Shown here: one piece after another, positions 7,811 to 17,922 of the stretch
Numbering within the stretch: position 1 is the first letter of the stretch
How the letters are laid out: each line of letters starts with the position of its first letter
Assembly (NCBI GenBank): GCA_003427395.1
Contig: BFEA01000013.1
Location: 6,235,256-6,256,886, forward strand
DNA: 21,631 bases
Direction of reading: 5' to 3'
Source: Chara braunii
Taxonomy: Eukaryota; Streptophyta; Charophyceae; Charales; Characeae
The notes under the pieces: model-generated
Seen by the model: the letters and a program-made list of their open reading frames with translations, nothing else
Database searches by the model: none
What the model was told of the DNA's origin: nothing
Made by a program: the position numbers and the translations under genes

Positions 7811-8537
7811 TCGCTTTCCAGCCGAGGTCCTTAATGAACGGACTCGAGTATGGTGAAACGATGATCACGACAAAACGACAACCTTTGGTTTAAGGGATAG
7901 TGTGACTATCACTAGGGATGCAAGTCGTCCACCTGCAACAGATTGATGCGTCGCCGGGGACTTTCGGTAGCCTGTCGGGGTCCTATGTGAACCGACCTGG
8001 GTCTGTTTAAATTGAAGCCCTAGCAAAACGAGAAAATGGAAGATAAGGTAGTATACGATTTATATTTAGAGGGTAAGAGGACTACTAAGGTTGATTGTAG
8101 TGAACATTTGTCTAGGGTAGTTTTCATGAGATAAGACAAGTACAAGTTGTAAGTATACAGCCAGTTAGTCTACCCTTTTATCATTTTCCCGAAGCAATAA
8201 TTACTCCTGTATCTGATTAAGGTGACATATAGAATAACAATCAAGGATTGCAGAGTCTTGTAAAAGCAAGTCAGTAAGGGTAGCAAGAGGACTCTTAAGT
8301 CTGCCTGGAAGGTGTTTCTATTACGATATTCTCCTCTACTTATAATGTTTTTTTCGCCCCTGCGACAACCTCGCATACTTCCGAAGCCTTCATTCTTCCG
8401 TAGAGATACGTGTCCTTATACATAAAACATTAGAAAGCTTAACACTACTCTAGGTGTCTCATCCCTTCAGCCATGCCGTATGGGGCAGGAACTAGAAAGG
8501 GGAGAGGCGGTCAGTAGGGGGAAAGCAGCAGGGCAAC
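7811..8537 (+). other. Retroelement leader-like stretch, no intact gene
   Basis: This follows the primer binding site and should be the 5' internal region of the element. A short frame starts at ATGGAAGATAAGG near 8036 but stops after about 30 codons. I recognise no gag here; the only gag-like frame is 3.7 kb further on. Confidence 0.35.
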
Positions 8538-8971
8538 TTATAGATTTGACGAAAGAAAGAGAGGAGCGAGAGGAAGAAGAGAACAAAGAGGAGAAGTGAG
8601 AAAGTTTAAGATTGCGCCGATATCATGAAGATATGCGTGAATGAACGTTGTCTCCAATGACTTATTATTCTTATAAGTACGAACAACGTTACGGCTCTCC
8701 GCCACCGCGCTTTGAGCCGCCTTCACGTACTTATCCGATGGTGTATTCTTTTTCCTCTTCCTCCATGACACGTCGACCTCGACAGTTGACTGTCCTTCCC
8801 CAGCCACCTCGACCTGCTCTTCCACCTCCGCCGCATGTGCCTGACCCTCCCATAGTGTCTCAGGTCGTGCTAACGGATCGTAGATTATGTACTGCCCTGA
8901 CATTGTTTTTTCTATGTCGGTTTGAATCATGCGGGCTAATCTCATACTTGTTATACAGAGGGATCATTTAA
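8538..8971. other. Overlapping open frames on both strands, coding status unclear
   Basis: On the plus strand 8648-8971 is open for 107 codons. It begins with a Tyr/Pro-rich segment (YYSYKYEQRYGSPPPRFEPP) followed by Pro-rich sequence, which could be the decayed N-terminal part of a retroelement gag. On the minus strand 8945-8538 is open for 135 codons, Glu/Val-rich in the middle with a hydrophobic C-terminus. Neither shows a domain I know. Lying 0.75 kb downstream of a primer binding site on the plus strand favours the plus frame slightly. At most one is real and both may be chance. Confidence 0.2.
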
Positions 8972-9447
8972 GGGTGTGGTCCTACCAACATGAAGCAGGA
9001 TCAAGCTTAGTGATAGCTTAGTTTTTGTTAGGGTCGTCAGACAAAGACACCCTCGAGAGGGAGTAGGTTACGATGACTTGTGTACTTTTTCCTTTGTTGG
9101 TAACAATACCTATAGTGAAAAGGGGTAGCCGTCTGGGAAGAAAATGGAGAGTTGATGATTTGTTGCACCGCCTCTTTTGGGGTGACTGATCTAGATATGT
9201 GTGCAACGATCTCTGTGGATTGTGTCCCAGGAAGGCACACTTTTTCCTTTGTTCATAGTAAAGTACTAGTCGATCGATAGTTGAGTTATCTATGTAAAAT
9301 TATCCATTCTGTCTAATGCATTTCTATTCATGATTACTCGTCTGAGTTACTCATCTAATGCTTTAATCCGTCCTTATGAGTTAATTATATATGATTATCC
9401 GTTTATGTCTATCCACTATAACCTATAGTTGGATTGCTCTCCTTACA
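8972..9447. other. Stretch without a recognisable gene
   Basis: The part from 9255 to 9430 is AT-rich with loosely repeated words (GATTACTCGTCTGAGTTACTC, GATTATCCGT). No feature is supported. Confidence 0.4.
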
Positions 9448-9566
9448 AAGAATAGAAGTGGTATGCAGAATCCACGTTCGACGCGGGATCGAAGGTGAAT
9501 GGAGTGACTGACCTCTTGGGAGGAGAGATTCTCTAAAGAGGTAGTCAATGCGTAGAATCTATTCTT
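9448..9566. repeat. Nested foldback of about 119 bp
   Basis: The outer arms AAGAATAGA (9448-9456) and TCTATTCTT (9558-9566) are an exact 9-bp inverted repeat. Inside, TGACTGACCTCTT (near 9504) pairs with AAGAGGTAGTCA (near 9536) with a one-base bulge. The arms between are only partly complementary, so it would be an interrupted stem. It resembles a small decayed foldback element. Confidence 0.55.
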
Positions 9567-11513
9567 GGGGGAGTTGCAATCCTAAGTTATCACTTCCCTG
9601 AAAGATGGCTTGAAGGAGCTATAAATTCATCTTTAGAAGTAGTAGTGAGACCCACGCCAAAACTATGTTCCTGGTCCATAGTGGGGTGTTGTCACCTAAC
9701 TCTTTGAGGAGAGGTGACTACATTACTATTAAGAAGAAGGAAAGTATTTGGGCCTTGTTAGACCATGATCTGTGATGGAGGCGACTACTATCTGCGGCAA
9801 TGAAGCAGGGGGTGATGCCCCAGCTATCTTTGTGTCAAGTGGGTTCACCTGCACGAGATGGGATATGGATCCTGGAACGTGTATGGTGGGGTTGTCTACT
9901 AATGGACAAGGGTCTGCAAGGAACGAATATTGGAATCGGAGGGTGAAGCAGTGAGACTTGGTCGTTGAGCGGGGCTCGAGAGTCTAAGATGTTAACCATT
10001 TTAATGGATTACACTGCCCCTTGACACAATATACTCCTGTCAAAGCCCAGGGAGTAGAATGTAGTACTCTCATTATTTTTTGCATCTAAAAACATTTATA
10101 ATTGGATAACTTATTAACCACAGAATGACTATTGTTCATCATAACAGCTACCATAACTTTCTCATCATCATTATGCACGCATATACCAGTTGAATTAGTC
10201 TCTTCGCTTGCTAATACTATTTTCTTACTCAACTATTATAAGTATTATTGTTGCTATAACACTATGTCTCTACTATAAGTAACAATTGTTATGATAATTT
10301 ATGACATTCAATATTCAAAAATCACGAATGCATTATTATCGCAGTATATTATCATCTGCTTTTGAGTGGTTTTGGACGTTGGAAAATGCAATGTCAGTGG
10401 GGTATGATTTGACGATTACCTTTCAGGAGGGGTATTGTGAAAAGAAAGGATTCTGGATAATGATGGAAAAGGTTTGTTGGACGTTTGTGAGCAGAACCTA
10501 GAAGTGGCTCTAGAAGGTCAGAAAGTCGTATGTTCGGAAAGACCCCAGCATAGCCTTGCCTATTGAAAAAGAGGATGGGTTGGAGTTGTCCTTGTCATGA
10601 TTAGTTAGGGAGGATAAATATATTGGTTCCTAGTGGGGTACGTCTTTAAATAAGGGTATCCTTATTTTTGACTGAATCTGGCTTCAGCAATGATGAGGAT
10701 AGTGCAGTGGCCCTGTACACCTTGTCATCTTTTTGGATTATTTTGGGTATCGAGTTGGCATTGAAACGTGAGAACCTGCTCACGAGATTATAATGACTAA
10801 CTGAAGTGACTGTTGCGAAGTGAGTAAAAGAAATGTGTCAGAAAAATGTGAGTCGGTATCTGTTGTTAATGAGGTAAGGGGTGTAGATAAGTTTGTATTC
10901 CTCTCCTCCCCGTTGCAAGTCGTTCTATCCGAGTTCCTTGTGGAATAATATTTCAGGGGATTAAAAAAATAAAAAAAATAAAAATAAATAAAAACATCAG
11001 CGGAGGCCGCTTTGATAGAAAAAAAAATGGGGACACAAAGCGCTATACAAGCGACGTAGTATACCTAGAAATAGGGTCCGTGCTCCTTAACCGAAAGCAT
11101 CAAAAGTACGACTTATATTGTTAACACTTACACTGATTCTCATGACCTAGGTGAAAAAATGTAATACTCAATGAGCTTCGAATGGAGGTACGCGGGCAAT
11201 AAATGTTATTACTTTTATATGTTCATGCGCGCAACTTATAGTCTTAAGTTAAGGATTTTTTCTCATCTGCTTACATGATTCGTATATGTTCATGACACAT
11301 TTTTACTGCTCCGCCAGGTGGTTGCTTAAAAGATTATGCATTCGTATATTGGCGGTATTAGGTTACCTTTAGATTTATTAAGATAGGAAAGGAGAATGTT
11401 TATTCAAGAACAATCTTCGGCTTACAGCCTGACGCTTGTCGCTTGCTGTACTTTTACAGATCCGCAACGGTGACAATGGCTAAGGATGGCGGATTGGCTA
11501 AGGTTTTACTTTG
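9567..11513. other. Long stretch without a recognisable gene; small palindromes
   Basis: Seen: GTCACC/GGTGAC arms between about 9690 and 9720; a perfect 12-bp palindrome TAACAATTGTTA (10280-10291); a perfect hairpin AAATAAGG-GTAT-CCTTATTT (10648-10667) followed by T; and an A-rich tract near 10964-10994 followed by AGCGG/CCGCT. The frame at 10301-10501 has no recognisable motif. I see no pol domain between the primer binding site and gag. Confidence 0.45.
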
Positions 11514-12442
11514 GAGGAATTCGTCTCTCGTTAAAGCTTTAAGCATGAGTTTATAAACGAGCAATGCCCCAAGATCTTAGAGCTCTGTTGTTTCAAGGGA
11601 ACAACCTGTCTAACTTTTTGCGCGATTACCTCAACCTTTGCCTTGAGAAGAAATGGGATGAGAGAGCGATATTGACTATGCTACCTTTATTCGTGTGTGA
11701 GGAGTTCAGCGAAGAAGTATATGGTTTCATGTTGAGATCACGAACTTGGAGTGAACTCAAGGGTTTGTTGAGCTTGAGGTTCCCCGAAAGCGAAGTCGCC
11801 AGTCATCATTGTGGAAGCTCTGAGCAAGTAGTCGATGGTACGTTAACGCGAGAGGAAATAGGCGGTATACAGAAACAGGTGAGAGAGTTGGAAGAGAGAA
11901 TGATGCAACTAAAGAGAGACAAGAAAGGCAAACGAAAGGTCCCGGAGGGATTGTCAGATGACCTAGCTGGTGAGAGTGGAGAAAAAACGAATGATGATAA
12001 TTGAGACTCTCTCCTATCTGCAAAGGCTAGGAAAAAGCGGTTTGATGACCAAGGAAGGAAAGGAGATAAGGGAGTGATTGATATGGAAGAAGGACCTAAA
12101 CCTCCTAAATTGACCAAAGCCCAACGCAGGGCAAGAAACCGAGCTCAAATAGTCATGCGTAGTGGACAAGGTCAAGATTGGGAAGGTGGTCGAGGAAATG
12201 GTGGTCAGGAAAGTGGTGAAGGATCTTGGAAAAGAAGAGTGGATTTGAAAAAAAGTGTTTGCTGGCATTGTACCCGAGAAGGGCATACAATGAGGTTTTG
12301 TCATGTCAGAAAGATTGATGAAGCAGATGGTCTGATTAGCACGAATATCGAAGGAGATGTTTTTGACAGATTTGGGGACCTTATTAACCCAAACATACCT
12401 TGAGGGACGAGACAGGAAGCCGTACGACGGGAGCGCGAATGA
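11514..12442 (+). pseudogene. gag: LTR retrotransposon gag remnant with CCHC zinc knuckle
   Basis: Gag is the retroelement structural protein that packages element RNA. The frame 11564-12004 (146 codons) holds the retrotransposon-gag-like part (LRALLFQGNNLSNFL, then LNLCLEKKWDERAI, later a Trp-Ser-Glu-Leu block) and ends in a charged helix, likely coiled coil (QKQVRELEERMMQLKRDKK). After one TGA (12002-12004) the same frame continues, basic, to CWHCTREGHTMRFC, an exact C-X2-C-X4-H-X4-C knuckle, and on to FDRFGDLINPNIP. Two more in-frame TGAs follow (12401, 12440). Upstream, EFINEQ-like sequence in another frame (from 11514) joins at about 11562, implying a one-base deletion, and it has a TAA at 11532. 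No protease, RT, RNase H or integrase is seen downstream. It is a dead copy. Whether it belongs with the primer site at 7791 is unknown. Confidence 0.8.
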
Positions 12443-14230
12443 TGGACAAAGGCAAGAACCTGTATAAGTGACAGAGAATCGTGAGGTCATTGAATGACAA
12501 CATCATCAAGAAGTCACGATTACCAGATATAAAAATATTTTTCCTTTAAGAAGGGGTAACTGCAAGATGACTATTGAAGGAAGGCATGAGGAAGGTGTGC
12601 ATAAAGGAAAGCAAGTTGGGTGAGAATATTTTATCCAATGAAGCATGATATATGACAAGTAGGGGAGGCAGTGTAATATAATAAAGAAGAAGTGACAATG
12701 ATTTAAACAAAGTTTCTAATATCGGTGAAAGAAATTGTGGAGTCCAACCAGATAATTGAATGAGAGAAGAAACATGGATTTGAAACTTATATGTATTGTT
12801 GAAACACTCCTTGTGTAAGGACAGAAAAAGAGCGAGTATTTAGCAAGCGGAAACGTCGAAAGATGGTGGAGAGAAGGTAGGGGTGAAGGTGAACAGGACA
12901 CTAAGCCTATTACCTCAAGATGTCTCTGAAGCCATTGAGGCACCGACTTCAAAAGTGTTTGGACAGATTCTTCGAAGTCTACACAGATAGAGTAAGAAAA
13001 TGTCTTATTCAGAGGCGATAGCTCATTCTTTTGAGAGGATAGAGAGTTTGACAGAGACATCTGCACATGACCGAGGAGGAAGGAGAAGCGTTGTGTAGAC
13101 ACTTGAAGGGATACAATGGAGATAAGATTGTCCTTAGTACAAAGGGGATACGGTCGAGGTTTTAGATAGGACAGATAGGAACAAGAGGCTTATCGATATG
13201 AAGAGGGACATAGGTAAATGTGCCAAGAAAGGTTCAGACCCTGGCTACTTAAATAGTTACGGCTTAACATGAGGGAATTAGGAAAGGATTGTTCTTAACT
13301 GGTGGATGCGCAACCTTTTGATTTCTTTCTTTTGAATTCTATAGTAGGATCCTCACATTTTTCCTTCTTCAGGTAGGATATTGTATGCTAGTAGTCGAAT
13401 GTGAGGTAAGATCTGCGACATGTTTGTTATTTCCCGTTTAGATGCAGTAATGAACTTCAGTAAATAGGATAAATGAGGTGTCTTAGAATATGTACTCCGA
13501 TATTTGAGATATCATAAAATTTTATTGTCTCTTTTATACCTTTCTGACTTAGCATGTGTACCCTAACAATAAAGGATAAGAGAGACATATGACTCGAGTT
13601 TCAATACTGTTTTTGACTCAACATTATGGATTCGACTAAGTTTTTTCTTGAGTCTTATATGATTTCTATCTGTGGGGTATGCCGACGAGAAACACTTTTC
13701 ACTTTCACAATTGAGCTGGTCCAATGTTTGGTTTTGATTGATGAAATGTGTATCTTGGATATGTGTACATTTTGTGCTAGCAATTCTTGAACTAGGATGC
13801 TCAGAGAAGCGCCTAAGAATTCACGAAAGATTGGGTGAAAATTGATATGTACAGTTTGAAAGTGCTTTGCATTTATGGTCAGTTTTTTCCATGCTTTATC
13901 TCATGTGGTTATTTTTGAAAGGGACATGAAAATGGTCAAAAAAAATTTGAGGCATTTGAAAAACCCTGCGAGTCAGGAAAATGTATGTTATGAATGAAAT
14001 GGATGTTTTTTTCAGCCTTCTGACAAGACAAGGGGTCAAACACATACTTTTATACTTTCTTTATGGATATTTTGGTTGGCTTTTGTATTGGAAAGAAGAT
14101 CCCGAGACGTGTGTCTTTCCAGCCTGTGATCGAGGTCTAGTAGGCACGACCCCTAAGTAGCTCTGACGATGCCCCTCGATCAGAGACAAGTTTTACAATC
14201 ATGTTGAATCATTCTTATCTATGTTACCGA
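12443..14230. other. Long stretch without a recognisable gene
   Basis: If the gag belonged to a complete element, protease and pol should lie here. I looked for RT catalytic and zinc motifs in the sequence and open frames and saw none. The one longer frame (minus strand, 13102-12716) has no known motif. The sequence is A/T-leaning and unstructured. Confidence 0.5.
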
Positions 14231-14231
14231 A

Positions 14232-14313
14232 CGTACACGTACGGGGCCTTTCCGTACGAAACGTACTGATAATATTTGTACGGGAACCTGTACGTCCCCG
14301 TACGACCCGTACG
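14232..14313. repeat. GTAC-rich palindromic cluster, part 1
   Basis: GTAC occurs eight times in about 82 bp, mostly as CGTACG, GTACGGG or CCCGTAC. A perfect hairpin CGTACGG (14238-14244) / CCGTACG (14252-14258) has a 7-nt loop; a second, less regular pair GTACGGG..CCCCGTAC follows. It ends in an A run. Confidence 0.8.
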
Positions 14314-14478
14314 AAAAAAAAAAAGTCATCTAAAAAATCCGAAAAACATATATGTGATGTAACATCCCAAAACAAGTAACATTTGCCCGATCACCATCCG
14401 CAGATTCTTATTAGAATTGGAAAAAAAAAAACAGTAAAAAAAAAAAAAAACAAGTCATACAGGCCTTGAGTATGAATA

Positions 14479-14525
14479 GCGTACAAGAAATGAGTACAAC
14501 TTGTACTCGTACAGGGGTGAGTACG
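14479..14525. repeat. GTAC-rich cluster, part 2
   Basis: Five more GTAC words occur in about 45 bp (GTACAAG, GTACAAC, GTACTCG, GTACAGG, GTACGAA). Together with 14232-14313 they bracket an A-rich 165-bp segment with two long A runs near 14420 and 14437. This could be the two ends of a small element. Confidence 0.55.
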
Positions 14526-15248
14526 AATCGCAATGTAGATTCTTATTGATATTTTTTCTTTCATATATACATTCAATGGGTTTGTTCACCCTTTCAAAGA
14601 CAACTGACGAGGGGAGAAAAATTCTATTTGGTCAAATTGAATTTTATATGTGTATTTTTGAAATAATCATCGCTCATCCACATATGGAGGTCAGTCTTAG
14701 GGACTTAAAATTATCAAGCCTATGGTGGAAAATTGACATCGTTGGAACGTAATTCCCAGCGTGGGTTGTTGACCAAATATAACCAGGGAGCGGGCCTTTC
14801 GATTACGGTCTGGGACTAAACTTGAGGGGAGAGACTTCCTAATGATAGTATCAGTCCAGGTAGATATCGGGGGGATCGAGAGTCAGGTCTAGATATTTTG
14901 ATAGGAGGTATTTATTCTGTGTTGCGTAACCAATGCAGGTACCACCATTAAATATACAACATGGTGGGCCACAGATCAGGCCTGATCAACCGACTGTAGT
15001 GGGTTGAGACCGAGGTTGCCGATCCCCTCACATTAGACTTCGGGTGGAACGACAAAAACTGACTAAGGTTAAGACCCGCATCCAACGAGTAGGATTCAAT
15101 TATGATTCCTAACTCCTCGGACACTCAACGAGATCCTGGTTAATAAAGTCTAAAGTTGTGAGGAGAGGCTATCATTATCTTCCTTGGTGACCTCTGTAAC
15201 TGTAGTACAGATCCAGTATCCCCACTTTGACCCATATGAAATAATATT
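14526..15248. other. Stretch without a recognisable gene
   Basis: Nothing is supported. TTGAGGGGAGAGA near 14833 looks like a retroelement polypurine tract, but no LTR copy follows that matches the sequence before 7788. Confidence 0.4.
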
Positions 15249-15302
15249 TCTTTGGTATTATAATTTTTCAAGGCATGTGGGAGACCCAGGTTAAAATCCT
15301 GG
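15249..15302 (+). pseudogene. Degenerate tRNA-like sequence (Asp/Gly type)
   Basis: An exact T-arm is present: CCAGG-TTAAAAT-CCTGG (15286-15302), a 5-bp stem with a 7-nt loop close to the canonical TTCAAAT. The sequence before it, GGCATGTGGGAGACC, resembles the anticodon-stem/variable-loop part of tRNA-Asp or tRNA-Gly, and TTTGGTATTATAA near 15250 resembles the D-arm. The anticodon stem is broken and no acceptor stem is evident, so it is a pseudogene or SINE head, not a working tRNA. Confidence 0.4.
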
Positions 15303-16294
15303 CAGTATAGACGCACCAATGGAGACAGTGAGGGTCTTCAAACCGCAACTTCATCCAGGAAATCGGATTTTGACAACTTGTCGTCTCATAAGACCTTTGT
15401 TTGCATTTAGGTTCTCCAGCGACGGGGACGTCGCTGAATGGGGTCCGGAAAGACTATCGGAGCAAACACCCTTACAAGGGTATTTGCTCATTATTTTGCA
15501 TATGATACAGTATCAGCGCCTGTCGCCGTGCCAGAGACAGTCTGGAGTAAAAGTGAGAATTTTTTTGGCTTGGTGATGTGAAGCAAACTTCTCGACCATT
15601 GAGGCCGAGATTTCTAGGCGACTGTGCACAGTGATACGACGTATATAATAACAAGTGAGGGTTAGTGAAAAATTAAAAGTCTTCGACCACTAGGGCCGGA
15701 GGGTTGAAATAGAACAAAGGAAGGTCGCGTGCGATGCGTCGACCACGATCGAGATCAGTCAAAGGTTCAGACAGTAAGGGAAAAACAAATTAGATCAAGT
15801 CCAGACGCATCGGACCGATCGGTACGGGAAAACCTGTTCGTCGCACCGCCGTAAGCTCGAAAGCGGACTGAGATAATAGTATAAGCCCCGGCCGCGCGGC
15901 CAGGACAGCCAATAGAAATGTGTCACCTCACCAAGCGACGACGGCTGGTGTTGGGCCTCTGTAAATGTCAACTGCTGTCTTCCTTCGCGCGACCTCAAGT
16001 GTCGCGCACATCGACTTGTACTGGTGTGATATCGGCATACCCGCTACTTGAGTGTTTTCCCTACCGCAACCCTCAATGTCACGGCCACAGTCAAGTACCG
16101 GCCCTTCGGGCCAACAAATGAATCAACTACCCTTGCGGTTCACATGCACACTCAAACCGACAACACTGAAACATGTACACAGACCGGGAGGCACACACAT
16201 ACAAGGACTTAGAGTATGGGCTCAGGCCACTAATTGGGTTGTGCCCCAACCCCAACACTCTATATGTAAGTAGGCTGCTCCACTTCTACCCGAA

Positions 16295-16362
16295 GTGTGA
16301 GTTAGCTTAATGGGTTTCGGGGCAGATTGTCAAGCAAGAGATATAGGGATCGAATTTGCCCC
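16295..16362 (+). other. tRNA-like A box and B box, copy A
   Basis: TAGCTTAATGGG (16303-16314) fits a polymerase III A box and GGGATCGAATTT (16346-16357) approximates a B box about 40 bp later, roughly tRNA-internal spacing. The same module recurs in copy B. The cloverleaf is not convincing, so I infer a tRNA-derived (SINE-like) module. Confidence 0.35.
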
Positions 16363-16425
16363 GGGCCGTGAGCGAGCCTTATTGCTATAAAGGAATCAGC
16401 ACTTTAACCCCGACTTCGGGCGTCG

Positions 16426-16437
16426 GGACTCGAACCC
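16426..16437 (-). other. tRNA T-arm / B-box on the minus strand, copy A
   Basis: Read on the minus strand this is GGGTTCGAGTCC, a perfect B-box match, preceded by AAGGTGGT as in a tRNA variable region. No A box is found at the expected distance on that strand. Confidence 0.4.
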
Positions 16438-16540
16438 ACCACCTTAATATCGGAGTTAGTAAGGTTAGTTGGTCCAAGTTAGTTGAGGCCGAAATATGGT
16501 AGACTCGACACTTGGCGTGTACGGGTAGTTAATAGTTGGA

Positions 16541-16660
16541 TTTTTTTCTTTTCTTTTCTTTTTATTCTTTTTATTATTTTTGTTAGTTATAGTTTAGATT
16601 CTTCTTTTTATTTATTATTATTATCATTGTTTTTTTTTATTTATTTTTTACTCTTTTCAT
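16541..16660. repeat. T-rich tract of copy A
   Basis: Runs of TTTTC and TTTATT fill about 120 bp. The equivalent tract of copy B is at 19574-19660. On the minus strand it is an A-rich tract such as retroposons carry. Confidence 0.7.
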
Positions 16661-16919
16661 TTACTCCCCCGATCTCGTAATTCACACGGTAGATGAACTT
16701 GCACCCAAACTACGGGCAGGTTCGTTCCTATCGAGGCCAGTGCCACAGGGCTTCAAGCCGGGCACGCGCGATCCAGGCCACGTCTTCGAGAGGGGAGCGG
16801 AGAAGGGCGGAGCGCGAGAAGCGGATCTCGTGAATACAAGATCGTAACATGGGCGACCTCGTACAAGAGGAGGTGGGCGGCCAACCAAAGAAGAGGGAGG
16901 AAAGGAGCGCGAGGAGAAG

Positions 16920-16981
<62 letters not shown>
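16920..16981. repeat. 62-base A homopolymer
   Basis: An uninterrupted A run of 62 bases is followed by A-rich sequence to about 17005, inside the purine tract of copy A. Copy B has only GAA/GGA-rich sequence at the equivalent place, so the run is a local expansion. Its true length is uncertain because homopolymers are assembly-prone. Confidence 0.9.
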
Positions 16982-16994
<13 letters not shown>

Positions 16995-17344
16995 AGAAAA
17001 AAAAAAGAGGGGGAGAGGAGGTAGAGCGCTCGCAAGCAAAGAAGAAACGCAGCACACAACACACAGGGAAAAGGCGATCTCGGCGACGGGAGAAAAGGCA
17101 GCCGTGGGAAGAAAGCACGACTGGGGAGAAACGAGGCGCGCAAGGCAGGCGAGACAGCGCGTGTGAGAGAAGCAGGAAGAAGGTGGCCGCGCGAAATGAA
17201 AAAGTTGGCTGCACAGATTCTGAAAAAGGTGGTAGCGCGGAAGATGGAGGCGAACGAAGTAGAAGAAGAAGGAAAAGAAGGAGAGGAATGGAGAAGGAGA
17301 CGCAGTAGAAGGAGGGAAGAATGAGGGAAAAGGAGGAACTTACC

Positions 17345-17847
17345 TGCACAAGGGAAAAGGTGTATCTGCTAAGGGCGCAGTGAAGTTGTGCCCGTCATCA
17401 GACTCATCACCCTACTTGATTGGAGTGTCCGCTGTGTCGTCGTGCCCATGCCATACTCTCGGTATATTGCGCAACGTGACGGATCGTACTTGATGACTGG
17501 TAAGTCTTAAGATCACGCGTCCGACTTCAAGGTACTTTCAACAATATGATGAGCTATATCGAATGAACCTACCACAAAAACAAGGAACTATGCATTACAA
17601 CGCGTGTGTATGTGCATACCAACAGAAAAAATGTGCGAAAATCCCTTCCGTTTTTCAACTTCTAGAATGTTGAAATCAACATTTGAGTATGGAGAAGGGT
17701 TCCCGTCAACTGTTNGTATCGGCACTTTACATATGTTCAACAATGGTGCCAACTAGTTGTCAACATCGCCATCATAATTTCAACTTGTTTTCAACATTTA
17801 TCCAGCGCGCGCTTTACTGTCGTCCAACAACATGCTTGTCACTGTGG
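17345..17847. other. Stretch without a recognisable gene; GTTGAA/TTCAAC-rich part
   Basis: Between about 17655 and 17800 the words TTCAAC, TCAAC and their complements recur on both strands roughly ten times, including GTTGA-AA-TCAAC and AACTAGTT. One ambiguous base lies at 17715. No gene is supported. Confidence 0.4.
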
Positions 17848-17922
17848 AAGTTCGCTAGTGTGGGCCTTTGAGCCATTACAGAATGCGGCTTGTCATTGCA
17901 AATGGCCCGCACTAGTGAACTT
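17848..17922. repeat. 75-bp element with 19-bp terminal inverted repeats
   Basis: AAGTTCGCTAGTGTGGGCC (17848-17866) and GGCCCGCACTAGTGAACTT (17904-17922) are inverted repeats matching at 17 of 19 positions, around a 37-bp spacer. TCAC outside the left arm and GTGA outside the right arm extend it. This is the shape of a very short MITE or a hairpin transcript. Confidence 0.75.

Larger units (their letters stand above)
15591..17344. repeat. Diverged ~1.75-kb repeat family, copy A
   Basis: This is collinear with 18765-20347. Matching blocks: the palindrome CTCGACCATTGAGGCCGAG (15591-15609); the hairpin block near 15681-15707; TTGAGTGTTTTCCC..AAGTACCGGCCCTTCGGGCC (16048-16112); the tRNA-like module (16303-16360); a T-arm-like block on the minus strand (16426-16437); CGACACTTGGC (16506-16516); a T-rich tract (16541-16660); a purine-rich tract; and a minus-strand CAG|GTAAGT at 17346-17339. 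Offsets between copies fall smoothly from 3174 to 3003 bp, so small indels separate them. Open frames through the T- and A-rich parts (poly-Phe, poly-Lys) are artefacts. I do not recognise the family. It could be LTRs of one old element or two insertions of a non-autonomous element. Confidence 0.75.

Noticed and set aside
12443-14230. Expected pol region downstream of gag
   Set aside because: I saw no RT, RNase H, integrase or protease motif in the frames, so I do not annotate pol.
14833-14846. Polypurine tract of an LTR element
   Set aside because: The word is plausible, but no LTR-like sequence matching the one before 7788 follows it.
16682-17349. Frames of 105-198 codons with long poly-Phe or poly-Lys
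   Set aside because: They depend on the 62-base A run and the purine tract inside repeat copy A.
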